From Pseudoruegeria sp. HB172150 (GTDB lineage Bacteria; Pseudomonadota; Alphaproteobacteria; Rhodobacterales; Rhodobacteraceae), in assembly GCF_013184805.1 (NCBI RefSeq), contig NZ_JAATNG010000005.1, positions 248,001 to 312,000 on the forward strand: a stretch of 64,000 bases of DNA. Direction: 5' to 3'. Shown here one piece after another: positions 54,924 to 62,995 of this stretch (position 1 is the first letter of the stretch; the number at the start of each line of letters is the position of its first letter). Below the pieces are notes generated by a model. It ran no database searches, was not told the origin of the DNA, and saw nothing but the letters and a program-made list of their open reading frames with translations. The position numbers and the translations under genes were made by a program.

Positions 54924-54984
54924 GAACGGCTCCTTCGGGCTGCTCGTTACGGGGTATCGCAAGGATACGCGTCTTGCGCGAATT

Positions 54985-55023
54985 TTAGGAAAAATATCCT
55001 AATAGCAAGTTGCAACCCGTCAA
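54985..55023 (-). promoter_or_regulatory. Promoter of yejABEF with overlapping dyad
   Basis: Read on the minus strand, TTGACG (55018-55023) and TAGGAT (54996-55001) are 16 bases apart. The perfect inverted repeat TTAGGA (54985-54990) / TCCTAA (54997-55002) overlaps the -10 box, a normal place for a repressor site. The repressor is unknown. Confidence 0.4.
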
Positions 55024-55056
55024 ACGCCTGTGATCCGCATGTTAACTGCCCGTGAC

Positions 55057-55089
55057 ACAAAAAGGCCGCCCCGAAACGAGGCGGCCCTG
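55057..55089 (-). terminator. Rho-independent terminator of the cytochrome c gene
   Basis: GGCCGCC (55064-55070) pairs with GGCGGCC (55080-55086), with further pairing outwards. On the minus strand, the stem is followed by five T (A-run at 55059-55063). It lies 27 bases past the cytochrome stop. Confidence 0.8.
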
Positions 55090-55112
55090 AGACAATGGGT
55101 TGGCCGACAGGA

Positions 55113-55637
55113 TCAGTTGCCCAGCGAGTCGAGCCAGGCGATCAGGTTGGCGCGGTCCTCGACGTCGGAAATGCCCTTGAAGGACATCTTGGTGCCCGGC
55201 GCGGCTGCCTTCGGATCGGTCAGGAAGTGGTTCAGGTTCTCGGGCGTCCAAGTGTCGCCCACCTGCTCAAGCGCGCCGGAGTAATTAAAGTCGGGAACGG
55301 AGTCGATCGCGCGGCCTACGACGCCGTCCAGGTGCGGGCCCGTGCCATTGCTGCCGTCAACCTTGTGGCAGGACTGGCAGGCGCGGAATTCCTTTTCGCC
55401 TGCGGCCGGATCGGCGGCGGCGTAGACCTCGCTGAAATCGATTTCGGGTTCCGGTTCGGAATCGTCCCCGCCCTCGCTTTCGCCGGTGTCGATTGTATAG
55501 GCCTGGTGATGTTCCTCGCCGTGGCCGGACTCGCCGACATGGTACAGGCTTTCGGCTACCCAGTTCCCCAGCAGGAAGATCAAGAACATGCCGCAAAAGC
55601 CGCCCACGATCTTGGTCATCGTCATAGTGTCGAACAT
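55113..55637 (-). CDS. Membrane-anchored cytochrome c (CycM / c-y type)
   Basis: A 174-residue cytochrome. The N-terminal helix (IVGGFCGMFLIFLLGNWVAE) is an uncleaved anchor, an acidic flexible linker (SEGGDDSEPEPEIDF) follows, and the class I c domain has the haem motif CQSCH and the axial methionine in GTKMSFKG. Such cytochromes carry electrons from the bc1 complex to the oxidase, or to photosynthetic reaction centres in phototrophs. It has its own terminator and is divergent from pheA. Confidence 0.92.
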   Translation of the reverse strand: MFDTMTMTKIVGGFCGMFLIFLLGNWVAESLYHVGESGHGEEHHQAYTIDTGESEGGDDSEPEPEIDFSEVYAAADPAAGEKEFRACQSCHKVDGSNGTGPHLDGVVGRAIDSVPDFNYSGALEQVGDTWTPENLNHFLTDPKAAAPGTKMSFKGISDVEDRANLIAWLDSLGN

Positions 55638-55754
55638 GTCGCGTCCCGTTCCGTCCAGATTCCGGCGCTATCTACCCGCTTCCGTCCCCCCGGTTCAAGG
55701 TATATGAGGCGCGACCAATCGCCCAACAGGGCTTTTTGACGGAAAGACAGACAG

Positions 55755-56585
55755 ATGAGCGGATGTATCGCCTTTCAGGGGGAGCCAGGCGCGTATTCTC
55801 ACCAGGCCTGCCGCGAAGCACGGCCCGAAATGGAGGCGCTGCCCTGCGGGACGTTCGAGGACGTGATCGAAGCGGTGCGGTCGCGTCAGGCGGACCTGGC
55901 GATGCTGCCGGTGGAAAACTCGACCTATGGGCGGGTGGCGGACATTCACCGCCTTCTGCCGGAGTCGGGGCTGCATATCGTCGACGAGGCTTTCGTGCGG
56001 GTTCACATCAGCCTGATGGCGTTGCCGGGGGTGAAGATCGGCGACATCCGCAAGGTGCGGGCGCATCTGGTGCTGCTGCCGCAATGCGCGGCGTTCCTGG
56101 CGGAGCATGGAATCAAGGGCGAGGCGGCGGCGGATAGCGCGGGGGCGGCGGCGGAACTGTCGGAGGCGGGCTATACCGACCAGGGTGTTCTGGCGTCGGA
56201 TCTGTCGGCCGATATCTACGGCTTGGACATTCTGGCGCGGCATATCGAGGACCATGCGCATAATACGACCCGGTTCCTGATCATGGCACGGGAGGAGGAT
56301 GCGGCGCGGCGGAGCGACGAGATGATCACCACCTTCGTCTTCCGGGTGCGGAACATTCCGGCGGCCCTGTACAAGGCGATGGGGGGGTTCGCGACGAATG
56401 GCGTGAACATGACCAAGCTGGAGAGCTACATGGTGGACGGGTCGTTCACGGCGACCCAGTTCTATGCCGATATTCAGGGCCATCCGGATGATCCGGCGGT
56501 GGCTCGGGCGCTGGAGGAGCTGGACTATTTCACCTCCTACCTGAAGATTCTGGGGACCTATCCGGCGGACCTGCCGCGGAGCTGA
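55755..56585 (+). CDS. pheA: Prephenate dehydratase
   Basis: A 276-residue enzyme making phenylpyruvate in phenylalanine synthesis. The dehydratase domain opens with IAFQGEPGAYSHQACREA and has AMLPVENSTYGRV; the catalytic TRF triplet lies in HNTTRFLIM. A C-terminal ACT domain (IPAALYKAMGGFATNGVNMT, then KLESYMVDGSF) gives feedback control by phenylalanine. No chorismate mutase domain is present, normal for alphaproteobacteria. The ribosome binding site is weak. Confidence 0.95.
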   Translation: MSGCIAFQGEPGAYSHQACREARPEMEALPCGTFEDVIEAVRSRQADLAMLPVENSTYGRVADIHRLLPESGLHIVDEAFVRVHISLMALPGVKIGDIRKVRAHLVLLPQCAAFLAEHGIKGEAAADSAGAAAELSEAGYTDQGVLASDLSADIYGLDILARHIEDHAHNTTRFLIMAREEDAARRSDEMITTFVFRVRNIPAALYKAMGGFATNGVNMTKLESYMVDGSFTATQFYADIQGHPDDPAVARALEELDYFTSYLKILGTYPADLPRS

Positions 56586-56594
56586 TTTTGGGGC

Positions 56595-56661
56595 GTCCCC
56601 ATGGGGACGCCTTTCAAGTCATTGATTTCAGGCATGTTAGCGCAAACGTCCGTTTGAGGAC
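56595..56661 (+). repeat. 67-bp dispersed repeat, copy 2
   Basis: The second copy of the element at 14379-14445, in the same orientation, starting with GTCCCCATGGGGAC (56595-56608) and ending TTGAGGAC. Here the second palindrome is imperfect (GTTAGCGCAAAC). It begins ten bases after the pheA stop and lies between convergent genes, so it is unlikely to be a simple operator. Confidence 0.8.
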
Positions 56662-56682
56662 AGGTTCGGTCATCGGCCCGAT

Positions 56683-57651
56683 TCAGAACCACCAAGGGAA
56701 GATGTAATTCACCCCGACAGGGCCGATCGGCAGGCAGAGCAATAGACAGATCCACCAGCCGGACCGGTCCAGCACCGGCAGGCGGAAACCGAACCTGCTG
56801 GTCTGCAACCAGATCACCATCGCGGCGGCATAGAAGGTGAAGACCAGCCACCGGCCATAGTCGTCGCCGAACAGGTTCAGCCCGAGCGGCGCCAGCACTG
56901 CCAGAAACAGCAGGTCCGGGCGCCGGCGGTTGGCCCGGTAGAACCAGAGAAAAAGCGCAAAGACCGCCAGGTAGAAGGCGACGAGAAGGGCCGTCACGTA
57001 CCACGACAGCGCGAAATCAAAGAACAGCACCTCGCGGTCCCATGCATTCGTGCCGTTGCCTACGGTGATGCCTGCAGCTCTTTCCGACTCGGCGAAAAGG
57101 AAGATCGCGACGACAACGATGGCCGGCAGCAGGAGCAGCGGCAACAGGCTTTGCCAGCGTTTCCCGGACCGCAGGAACTGAGCAACAATTGCCAGAGGCA
57201 GGCCATAGAACAGGATGGCGGAATGGACGAGGACGCCGATAGTGAGCGCCGCGCCCGCCAGTAGCGGGCGATCCCGAAGGACCAGCGCCAGAGCGGCAGC
57301 GAGAAGCAGCATGTTCAGCAGGTCGAAACGGCCCTGATCGTAGCCGACCTGCACCGCCCCGAGGCAACCAACAGCCAGCGCGGTGCGCAAACCGTGGCGG
57401 AGGTCAGGTGTTTCCGCCTCCGCATGCGGCAGAGCGCGGTCCGCCAGAACCAGAGCGGCGGCGGAGGTCGCGAAAAACACGATCCACGAGGCGATGGCGG
57501 CGGTCAGCGCCGGGTCTTCCGCAAGCATCACGAAGGGATGGAACAGTGTCCCGACCAGTCCGCGCCGGACGAAGCCATGCTCGAAATAGTTCACGACATA
57601 TTGGGTTATCATCCAGTCGCGCATGGGCAGATGGACCGATCCCAGCGGCAC
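56683..57651 (-). CDS. Multi-pass membrane protein of unknown function
   Basis: A 322-residue protein from the GTG at 57651, with about eight hydrophobic helices. It starts MPLGSVHLPMRDWMITQYVV and has YFEHGFVRRGLVGTLFHPF, a pattern seen in polyprenol-linked sugar enzymes of the GT-C type, but no acidic catalytic motif is clear. The frame stays open for 37 codons upstream and would encode another helix (LAAALACLAGLIFRYWQWV), but contains no ATG, GTG or TTG. The true start is therefore uncertain. Confidence 0.65.
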   Translation of the reverse strand: MPLGSVHLPMRDWMITQYVVNYFEHGFVRRGLVGTLFHPFVMLAEDPALTAAIASWIVFFATSAAALVLADRALPHAEAETPDLRHGLRTALAVGCLGAVQVGYDQGRFDLLNMLLLAAALALVLRDRPLLAGAALTIGVLVHSAILFYGLPLAIVAQFLRSGKRWQSLLPLLLLPAIVVVAIFLFAESERAAGITVGNGTNAWDREVLFFDFALSWYVTALLVAFYLAVFALFLWFYRANRRRPDLLFLAVLAPLGLNLFGDDYGRWLVFTFYAAAMVIWLQTSRFGFRLPVLDRSGWWICLLLCLPIGPVGVNYIFPWWF

Positions 57652-57762
57652 CCATTGCCAGTAGCGGAAGATCAGCCCCGCGAGGCAGGCCAGCGCGGCG
57701 GCAAGCTTGAAATGGCGAGAAAGGAACAGCAGGGCGAGTGTCCCGCGATGAATTTCGGACTG

Positions 57763-58248
57763 TCAGCCAATATGCTGCGCTTTTCGTCCGCTTCCATGTT
57801 TGTCTTCGATATGCTTCGCGAAATCGTAGATCCGGTTCGCGAAACGTTTGCTGATTTTGGATTTCGCGAGCTTCATCGACTGGATCATCAGACGCGCGGC
57901 CAGATTGCGCGGGCGCAGATCAAGCGAAACCATCAGCCGGGTTCGCCGGGGGGACAGCGCGAGAAGTTCGGCGCGGAGTTGTCCGTCGAGACCGCCGGAA
58001 TGACTGTCTATCGAGAGCGTGTTGGGGCGGTCGAATTCGGCGATCTTCGCCTCGATCTCGCGTGGCCTGCCGCGAAAGGTGAATGTCACCTCCCATTCGG
58101 ACCCGATACCGGGCGCACCCTGCCCATCGGTCCGGGTCACCTCTGCCCCGCGGCGCAGCGCCTGCCTTTCGAAGCTGTCGAAGTCGGAAACGGCCGCCCA
58201 GACACGATCGATCGATGCCTCGATATCCTCTCGGGTGGAGAATTTCAT
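57763..58248 (-). CDS. SRPBCC-family protein
   Basis: A 161-residue START/Bet v1-like protein starting MKFSTREDIEASIDRVWAAV and continuing SDFDSFERQALRRGAEVTR, the usual opening of the family, with a large internal cavity expected to hold a hydrophobic ligand. The C-terminus is basic (AKSKISKRFANRIYDFAKHI). Ligand unknown. Its stop is in frame with the following membrane protein gene. Start ATG 58248. Confidence 0.82.
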   Translation of the reverse strand: MKFSTREDIEASIDRVWAAVSDFDSFERQALRRGAEVTRTDGQGAPGIGSEWEVTFTFRGRPREIEAKIAEFDRPNTLSIDSHSGGLDGQLRAELLALSPRRTRLMVSLDLRPRNLAARLMIQSMKLAKSKISKRFANRIYDFAKHIEDKHGSGRKAQHIG

Positions 58249-58278
58249 GTCTGCTGTCCGTGCCTTATGCGCCCCGGA

Positions 58279-59265
58279 TCAGTCTAGACGGTCGGCCAGC
58301 CAGTTCCAAATCAGGAATTGGGCGATAGCCCCGCGGCGGGCGGGTTTCATCGCTGTGCTGTTGCCCGCAAACACCTCCATCATCTCTTCGCGGGTGACCC
58401 AGACGGCATCCTCGATCTCGACGGGGTCGATGGTGATCTCGCGGGTCAGCGCCTCGCCCCGGCAACCGAACATCAGCGATGAGGGGAACGGCCAGGGCTG
58501 TGACGAGAGATATTCCACCGGCCCGACACGGATGCCGGCTTCCTCAAAAACCTCGCGGCGGACGGCGGCCTCGATGGTCTCGCCCGGTTCCACGAATCCG
58601 GCCAGCAGGGAATACATCCCCTCGGGCCAGTGCGGGCTGCGTCCCATCAGCAGCGAATTGCCGTGCGTGATCAGCATGATCACAACCGGATCGGTGCGCG
58701 GGAAGTGGTGTGCGCCGCAGGCAGGGCAGTCGCGCTGCCATCCCGACATGGCGATGTCGGTTGGCGCGCCGCAGACGGCGCAGCGCCCGTGCGTCGCGTG
58801 CCAGCCGGTAAGCGCCTTGGCGGTGGCGAGAAGTTCCGCCTCGCGCGGGGTCAGCCGGCTCATCGCGCCACGCAGTTCCGCGAAGACATAGCTGCCGGGC
58901 AAATCTGGGTGCCGCTGTTGCGATGGATCGGTGAAGGCGCCGACGGTTTCCGAGGTCTCTTCCGGCTCCCACGCGGAGATGTCGCAGGCAAAGCGGGGCC
59001 AGCCCTCGTCAAGGCCGAGCAGGACGGGATCTGCCGACAGGATCTTGTGGTCGGTGGCGATCCAGCCCGGCTGTTCCAGCGTTTCGTCGGCAAACAGCGG
59101 CTTTCCGCGCCAGAGCGGAATTGTGCGGGCTGCCGGATCGGCGCGCAGTTCGGCCACTGCCTTGGCATTGCCTCTTAATTCGGCTGCGCGATTCAGCGCC
59201 GAGCCGCCGAAAGTCACCGTTTCCGCTATGCGCAAGTGCCGCGCCTCCGTTACCCTGCCTCTCAT
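58279..59265 (-). CDS. nudC: NAD(H) diphosphatase NudC
   Basis: A 328-residue Nudix enzyme that cleaves NADH and can remove NAD caps from RNA. The zinc ribbon (CAVCG and CPACG) precedes the Nudix box (GFVEPGETIEAAVRREVFEE) and the NudC-specific SQPWPFPSS. An N-terminal domain of about 150 residues is present, as usual. The ATG at 59265 was chosen over 59340 because it starts just before the conserved domain. Confidence 0.95.
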   Translation of the reverse strand: MRGRVTEARHLRIAETVTFGGSALNRAAELRGNAKAVAELRADPAARTIPLWRGKPLFADETLEQPGWIATDHKILSADPVLLGLDEGWPRFACDISAWEPEETSETVGAFTDPSQQRHPDLPGSYVFAELRGAMSRLTPREAELLATAKALTGWHATHGRCAVCGAPTDIAMSGWQRDCPACGAHHFPRTDPVVIMLITHGNSLLMGRSPHWPEGMYSLLAGFVEPGETIEAAVRREVFEEAGIRVGPVEYLSSQPWPFPSSLMFGCRGEALTREITIDPVEIEDAVWVTREEMMEVFAGNSTAMKPARRGAIAQFLIWNWLADRLD

Positions 59266-59410
59266 TGGCACGGGTTCGCGGCCGGTGCAATTCGCGCATG
59301 CGCCGATTTCCGGCGCGTGGGACAACACGCGAATGCGCAACCCCAGGCTATCGCTTTGGTGTCACATGCCGCCGCTATAGCCTCGGCCCGAGTAGTCAGG
59401 GAGAATCAGA

Positions 59411-61390
59411 ATGACTAAAGATAGACACGTACGAGTAAACCGCCGCGCATTTCTTGCCGGCACTGCAGCCGGAGCATCTTTGATCGCTCTCCACCCGTTT
59501 TCGGCCCGGGCTGCCGCCAACCAGGTCCACCTGCGTCTGATGGAGACGACGGACCTGCACGTCCACGTCTTCCCCTATGACTACTATTCCGACAAACCGG
59601 TCGACACGGTTGGCCTGGCGCGCACCGCCTCTATCGTCGACGAGATCCGGGCGGAGGCCACCAACTCGATGCTGGTGGACAACGGCGACCTGATCCAGGG
59701 CAACCCGATGGGCGATTACGTCGCCTATGAGCGCGGCATGAAGGAGGGTGACCTGCACCCGATCATCGCCGGGATGAACGTGCTGAACTACGACGCCGCG
59801 ACGATCGGGAACCACGAGTTCAACTACGGGCTCGATTTCCTGATGAAGTCGATGGCGGGGGCGAATTTCCCGGTCGTGCTGTCGAACATCTCGAAGGAAA
59901 TGGGCGGCGGGCCGCGGGACGACGTGACGCTGTTCAAGCCTTACGTGATCCTCGAGAAGACCCTGACCGATGGCGCCGGGGGCGAGCATCCGATCAAGGT
60001 CGGGATCATCGGGTTCACGCCGCCGCAGGTGATGAACTGGGACCGCAAGCATCTGGAGGGCAATGTCGAGGCGCGGGACATCGTCGCCACGGCGGAAGCC
60101 TGGGTGCCGGAAATGCGCGAGGCGGGCGCGGATATCATCATCGCGCTGTCGCATTCGGGGATCGGCGGTGCGGATCACGTGGACGGGATGGAGAACGCCT
60201 CTGTCCCACTGGCGGCGGTCGACGGGATCGACGCGGTGATGACCGGGCACAGCCACCTGGTGTTCCCGTCGGATACCTATGCGGATTTCGCGGCGGTGGA
60301 CATCGAGCAGGGTACGCTGCACGGCAAGCCGGCGACGATGGGCGGTTTCTGGGGTTCTCACCTCGGACTGATCGACCTGATGCTGGAGATCGACGGCAAC
60401 GAGTGGAAGGTGATGGGCTTCGAGACCTCGACGCGGCCGATCTCACAGCGGAACGAGGACCGGTCGATCACGCCGCTGGTGGAGAGTCATCAGGGCGTGC
60501 TGGACGCGGTTCAGGCGGATCACGACGCGACGCTGGCCTATGTGCGGCGCGCGGTCGGGAAGACGTCGGCGCCGCTGCATTCGTATTTCGCCCTGGTGGC
60601 GGACGATCCGTCGGTGCAGATCGTGTCGAACGCGCAGACCTGGTACATCGCCGAGATGCTGAAGGGCACCGAGTACGAGGGGCTGCCGCTGGTCTCTGCC
60701 GCGGCGCCGTTCAAGGCCGGGGGCCGGGGCGGGCCGGAGTATTACACGGACGTGCCGGCGGGGGATGTCGCGATCAAGAACGTGGCGGACCTGTACCTGT
60801 ATCCGAACACCATCCGCGCGGTGAAGGTGACGGGGCAGGAGCTAAAGGACTGGCTGGAGCGGTCGGCCGGGATGTTCAACCAGGTCGAGCCGGCCGCGGC
60901 GGACGCGGTTCTGCTGAACCCGGATTTTCCGAGCTACAACTTCGACGTGATCGACGGGGTGACCTATCAGATCGACCTGTCGCAGCCGTCGAAATACGGC
61001 CCGAAAGGCGAGCTGGAATACCCGGATGCGAACCGGATCGTGAACCTGGAATACGACGGGGCGCCGGTGGATCCGGCGCAGGAGTTCGTGATCGCCACCA
61101 ACAACTACCGCGCCGGCGGCGGCGGCAGCTTTCCCGGCGCGGACGGCTCGACGATCATCTTCGAGGGGCCGGACACCAACCGCGACGTGATCGTGCGCTA
61201 CATCGTCGAGCAGGGGACCATCAACCCGTCTGCCGATGCGAACTGGACCTTCGCGCCGCTGGATGGCGCCACGGTGCTGTTCGACACCGGACCGGCAGCG
61301 TCTGGCTACATCGCCGATGTGAAGGGCGTGACCATCGAGGAAGCGGGCGAGGGGCCGGACGGCTTCGCGCGTTACCGCATCCAGCTCTGA
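59411..61390 (+). CDS. cpdB: 2',3'-cyclic-nucleotide 2'-phosphodiesterase/3'-nucleotidase
   Basis: A 659-residue periplasmic enzyme that salvages nucleotides from RNA breakdown. The signal has a twin-arginine motif, NRRAFLAG, followed by a hydrophobic stretch ([13 protein letters not shown]). The metallophosphatase motifs are [38 protein letters not shown] and TGHSHL. The C-terminal 5'-nucleotidase domain includes [16 protein letters not shown]. Length is right for CpdB. Confidence 0.95.
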   Translation: MTKDRHVRVNRRAFLAGTAAGASLIALHPFSARAAANQVHLRLMETTDLHVHVFPYDYYSDKPVDTVGLARTASIVDEIRAEATNSMLVDNGDLIQGNPMGDYVAYERGMKEGDLHPIIAGMNVLNYDAATIGNHEFNYGLDFLMKSMAGANFPVVLSNISKEMGGGPRDDVTLFKPYVILEKTLTDGAGGEHPIKVGIIGFTPPQVMNWDRKHLEGNVEARDIVATAEAWVPEMREAGADIIIALSHSGIGGADHVDGMENASVPLAAVDGIDAVMTGHSHLVFPSDTYADFAAVDIEQGTLHGKPATMGGFWGSHLGLIDLMLEIDGNEWKVMGFETSTRPISQRNEDRSITPLVESHQGVLDAVQADHDATLAYVRRAVGKTSAPLHSYFALVADDPSVQIVSNAQTWYIAEMLKGTEYEGLPLVSAAAPFKAGGRGGPEYYTDVPAGDVAIKNVADLYLYPNTIRAVKVTGQELKDWLERSAGMFNQVEPAAADAVLLNPDFPSYNFDVIDGVTYQIDLSQPSKYGPKGELEYPDANRIVNLEYDGAPVDPAQEFVIATNNYRAGGGGSFPGADGSTIIFEGPDTNRDVIVRYIVEQGTINPSADANWTFAPLDGATVLFDTGPAASGYIADVKGVTIEEAGEGPDGFARYRIQL

Positions 61391-61396
61391 TCTCTG

Positions 61397-61428
61397 GCGG
61401 CCCGCTCCCCTTGGGGCGGGCCGCTTTC
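61397..61428 (+). terminator. Hairpin after cpdB
   Basis: GCGGCCCGC (61397-61405) pairs with GCGGGCCGC (61416-61424) with further inner pairing, followed by TTTCC. It begins six bases after the cpdB stop. Good stem, short T-run. Confidence 0.65.
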
Positions 61429-61472
61429 CATTGAGCGCCTGCGGCGCACGCTTTCTGGCACTTCGTGCTGTA

Positions 61473-61535
61473 GGGGGCTCTGCCCCCGTCGCTTCGCGAT
61501 TCCCCCGGGATATTTTCAGCCAGAAGAAGCGGCTG
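61473..61535. repeat. REP-like intergenic element of Rhodobacteraceae type
   Basis: GGGGGC (61473-61478) and GCCCCC (61482-61487) form a hairpin, followed by CCCCCGGGATATTTT and CAGAAGAAG. I recall very similar sequences repeated between genes in many Rhodobacteraceae genomes. Its right end enters the last codons of the dioxygenase gene, which supplies the tail AASSG. Confidence 0.45.
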
Positions 61536-62646
61536 GCCCGTTGCCACGGGAAAGGACGCGGAGGCGGCTGTCGAATTCCTGGCGGTCGACATAGAAGCCG
61601 TGAAGGTGGCGGAAGCCGGTGTTCGGGTCGAAGCGGGTCCGTCCGTGCAGGGTGCGGCGGTTGTCGAAGACGACCATCTCGCCGCCTTTCAGCTTCAGCG
61701 TGACGCCGTAAGCCGGATCGTCGAGCCGGGCGAGCCAGCGACGGAAAGCCGGGTAGAAGGCGGTCATCGCCTCGGGCGCCATGTCGAAGACGTCGACGAG
61801 GTGCCCGCTATGGGTGATCTCCCGGAGCCGGCCGTCGGGAAACAGGTCAATCACCGGGCGGTGACTGCGGATATCCGCCGTGCTGTCGTGGAAGCGGAAC
61901 GGCACCGGCGTGCGGCTGAGAAGGGCGTAGTCCTCGGGCGCTTCGGCCTCGACATCCGCGGCGACCGCGAAACCGTCGACGAAGATGGATCCGCCGCCCA
62001 CCGCCTCGTTCGCGAGGCAGTGCAGGAACTGGTAGCCCGGCGGCAGTTCCTGGTTCGGCAGGTCGGTATGGAGCGGCAGCGCCTCTGCCGTGTAGGCGAG
62101 GTTGTTGGGATTCGGGATCGTCCGGACCGCGAAGGTGGTGCCGAAATTGGTTTCGCGCAGGAAACCGACGCGGCGGGCGATCTCCGGGCCGGCCTCGACA
62201 CGGTCCGCGACGCCCTCGACGATGGTCAGACCGTAGCTGGCGGTATCCTTCATCCAGGCAACGAGCGCCTGATCGCTGGCGAGGATGTCTTCCGCCGTGT
62301 AGCGCCGGATGCCGTCGGCGCCCAGATCGCCGCGCCAGAAAACGCGCTCGACACGGGCCGGGTCCGGCACCGCCTCTCCTGGGACGTGGGACAGAAGCCA
62401 GTCGAGTTCGAAGGCGCTGCTGTGACCGTCGGCCCAGTTTAGCGACAGGCGGTCGCCGATGAGCTCGGCGCAGGCGAGCACCGGGTTCTCCGGCAGGTCG
62501 CGCAGGTCGAGGATGCGTTCCTCAGTCTCGGGGTGGAAGGCGGTGGGGCAGTTGTGGCGCAGCCAGATCAGCGGATAGACCGCGTCGGCGGCTCCGGTGC
62601 GCGCAAGATGCAGCCCGTCAGGCGCGATGCTGGCCGATTGCGGCAT
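61516..62646 (-). CDS. Gamma-butyrobetaine hydroxylase-like dioxygenase
   Basis: A 376-residue Fe(II)/2-oxoglutarate enzyme. The N-terminal DUF971-type zinc domain (YPLIWLRHNCP) is followed by the TauD-like catalytic domain with H-x-D in LPLHTDLPNQE, the distal histidine in RTLHGRTRF, and the 2-oxoglutarate arginine in FRHLHGFYVD. It is related to gamma-butyrobetaine and trimethyllysine hydroxylases of carnitine metabolism. ATG 62646 has GGAGGA six bases upstream. Confidence 0.9.
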   Translation of the reverse strand: MPQSASIAPDGLHLARTGAADAVYPLIWLRHNCPTAFHPETEERILDLRDLPENPVLACAELIGDRLSLNWADGHSSAFELDWLLSHVPGEAVPDPARVERVFWRGDLGADGIRRYTAEDILASDQALVAWMKDTASYGLTIVEGVADRVEAGPEIARRVGFLRETNFGTTFAVRTIPNPNNLAYTAEALPLHTDLPNQELPPGYQFLHCLANEAVGGGSIFVDGFAVAADVEAEAPEDYALLSRTPVPFRFHDSTADIRSHRPVIDLFPDGRLREITHSGHLVDVFDMAPEAMTAFYPAFRRWLARLDDPAYGVTLKLKGGEMVVFDNRRTLHGRTRFDPNTGFRHLHGFYVDRQEFDSRLRVLSRGNGPAASSG

Positions 62647-62779
62647 GGCTGGTCCTCCGTCCGTTTTGCAGGACAGGCTGCCGCGCCGCATGCGGCGGGT
62701 CTTGCCGGGATGCGACCTGTCTGTCGTTTCGGGGCAATATGGTTGCACCCGGCGCCAAGACGCACTAAATCCACTGGTC

Positions 62780-62873
62780 GAGAGGTTGGCGCGGGCGAGC
62801 GCCTCGCCAACCCGGTCAGGTCCGGAAGGAAGCAGCCGTAACGAGCCCCGCTTGGGTCGTTGTCCAGCCTCTC
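62780..62873 (+). ncRNA. ffs: Signal recognition particle RNA (4.5S, small bacterial type)
   Basis: The universally conserved apical loop GGTCAGGTCCGGAAGGAAGC is present at 62814-62833, followed by AGCCGTAACGA. The ends pair: AGAGGTTGG (62781-62789) with CCAGCCTCT (62864-62872), one G-U pair. The small Alu-less form of about 94 nt is normal in alphaproteobacteria. It binds Ffh for cotranslational membrane targeting. Exact ends are approximate. Confidence 0.95.
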
Positions 62874-62946
62874 ACCCTAGAACGGAGGGCGTACGCATGG
62901 AGATTGTGGCCCAATAAGCCAAGGGCAGTTCAAGCTGCCTCTGAGG

Positions 62947-62974
62947 TCGCGGATATCCGTCCGCGAGGCTTTTT
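62947..62974 (+). terminator. Rho-independent terminator between ffs and rsgA
   Basis: TCGCGGA (62947-62953) pairs with TCCGCGA (62960-62966), then GGC and five T (62970-62974). It is about 75 bases beyond the ffs 3' end and 22 bases before the rsgA start. Confidence 0.8.
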
Positions 62975-62995
62975 CCGTTCGAAGGAATTCTTCCA

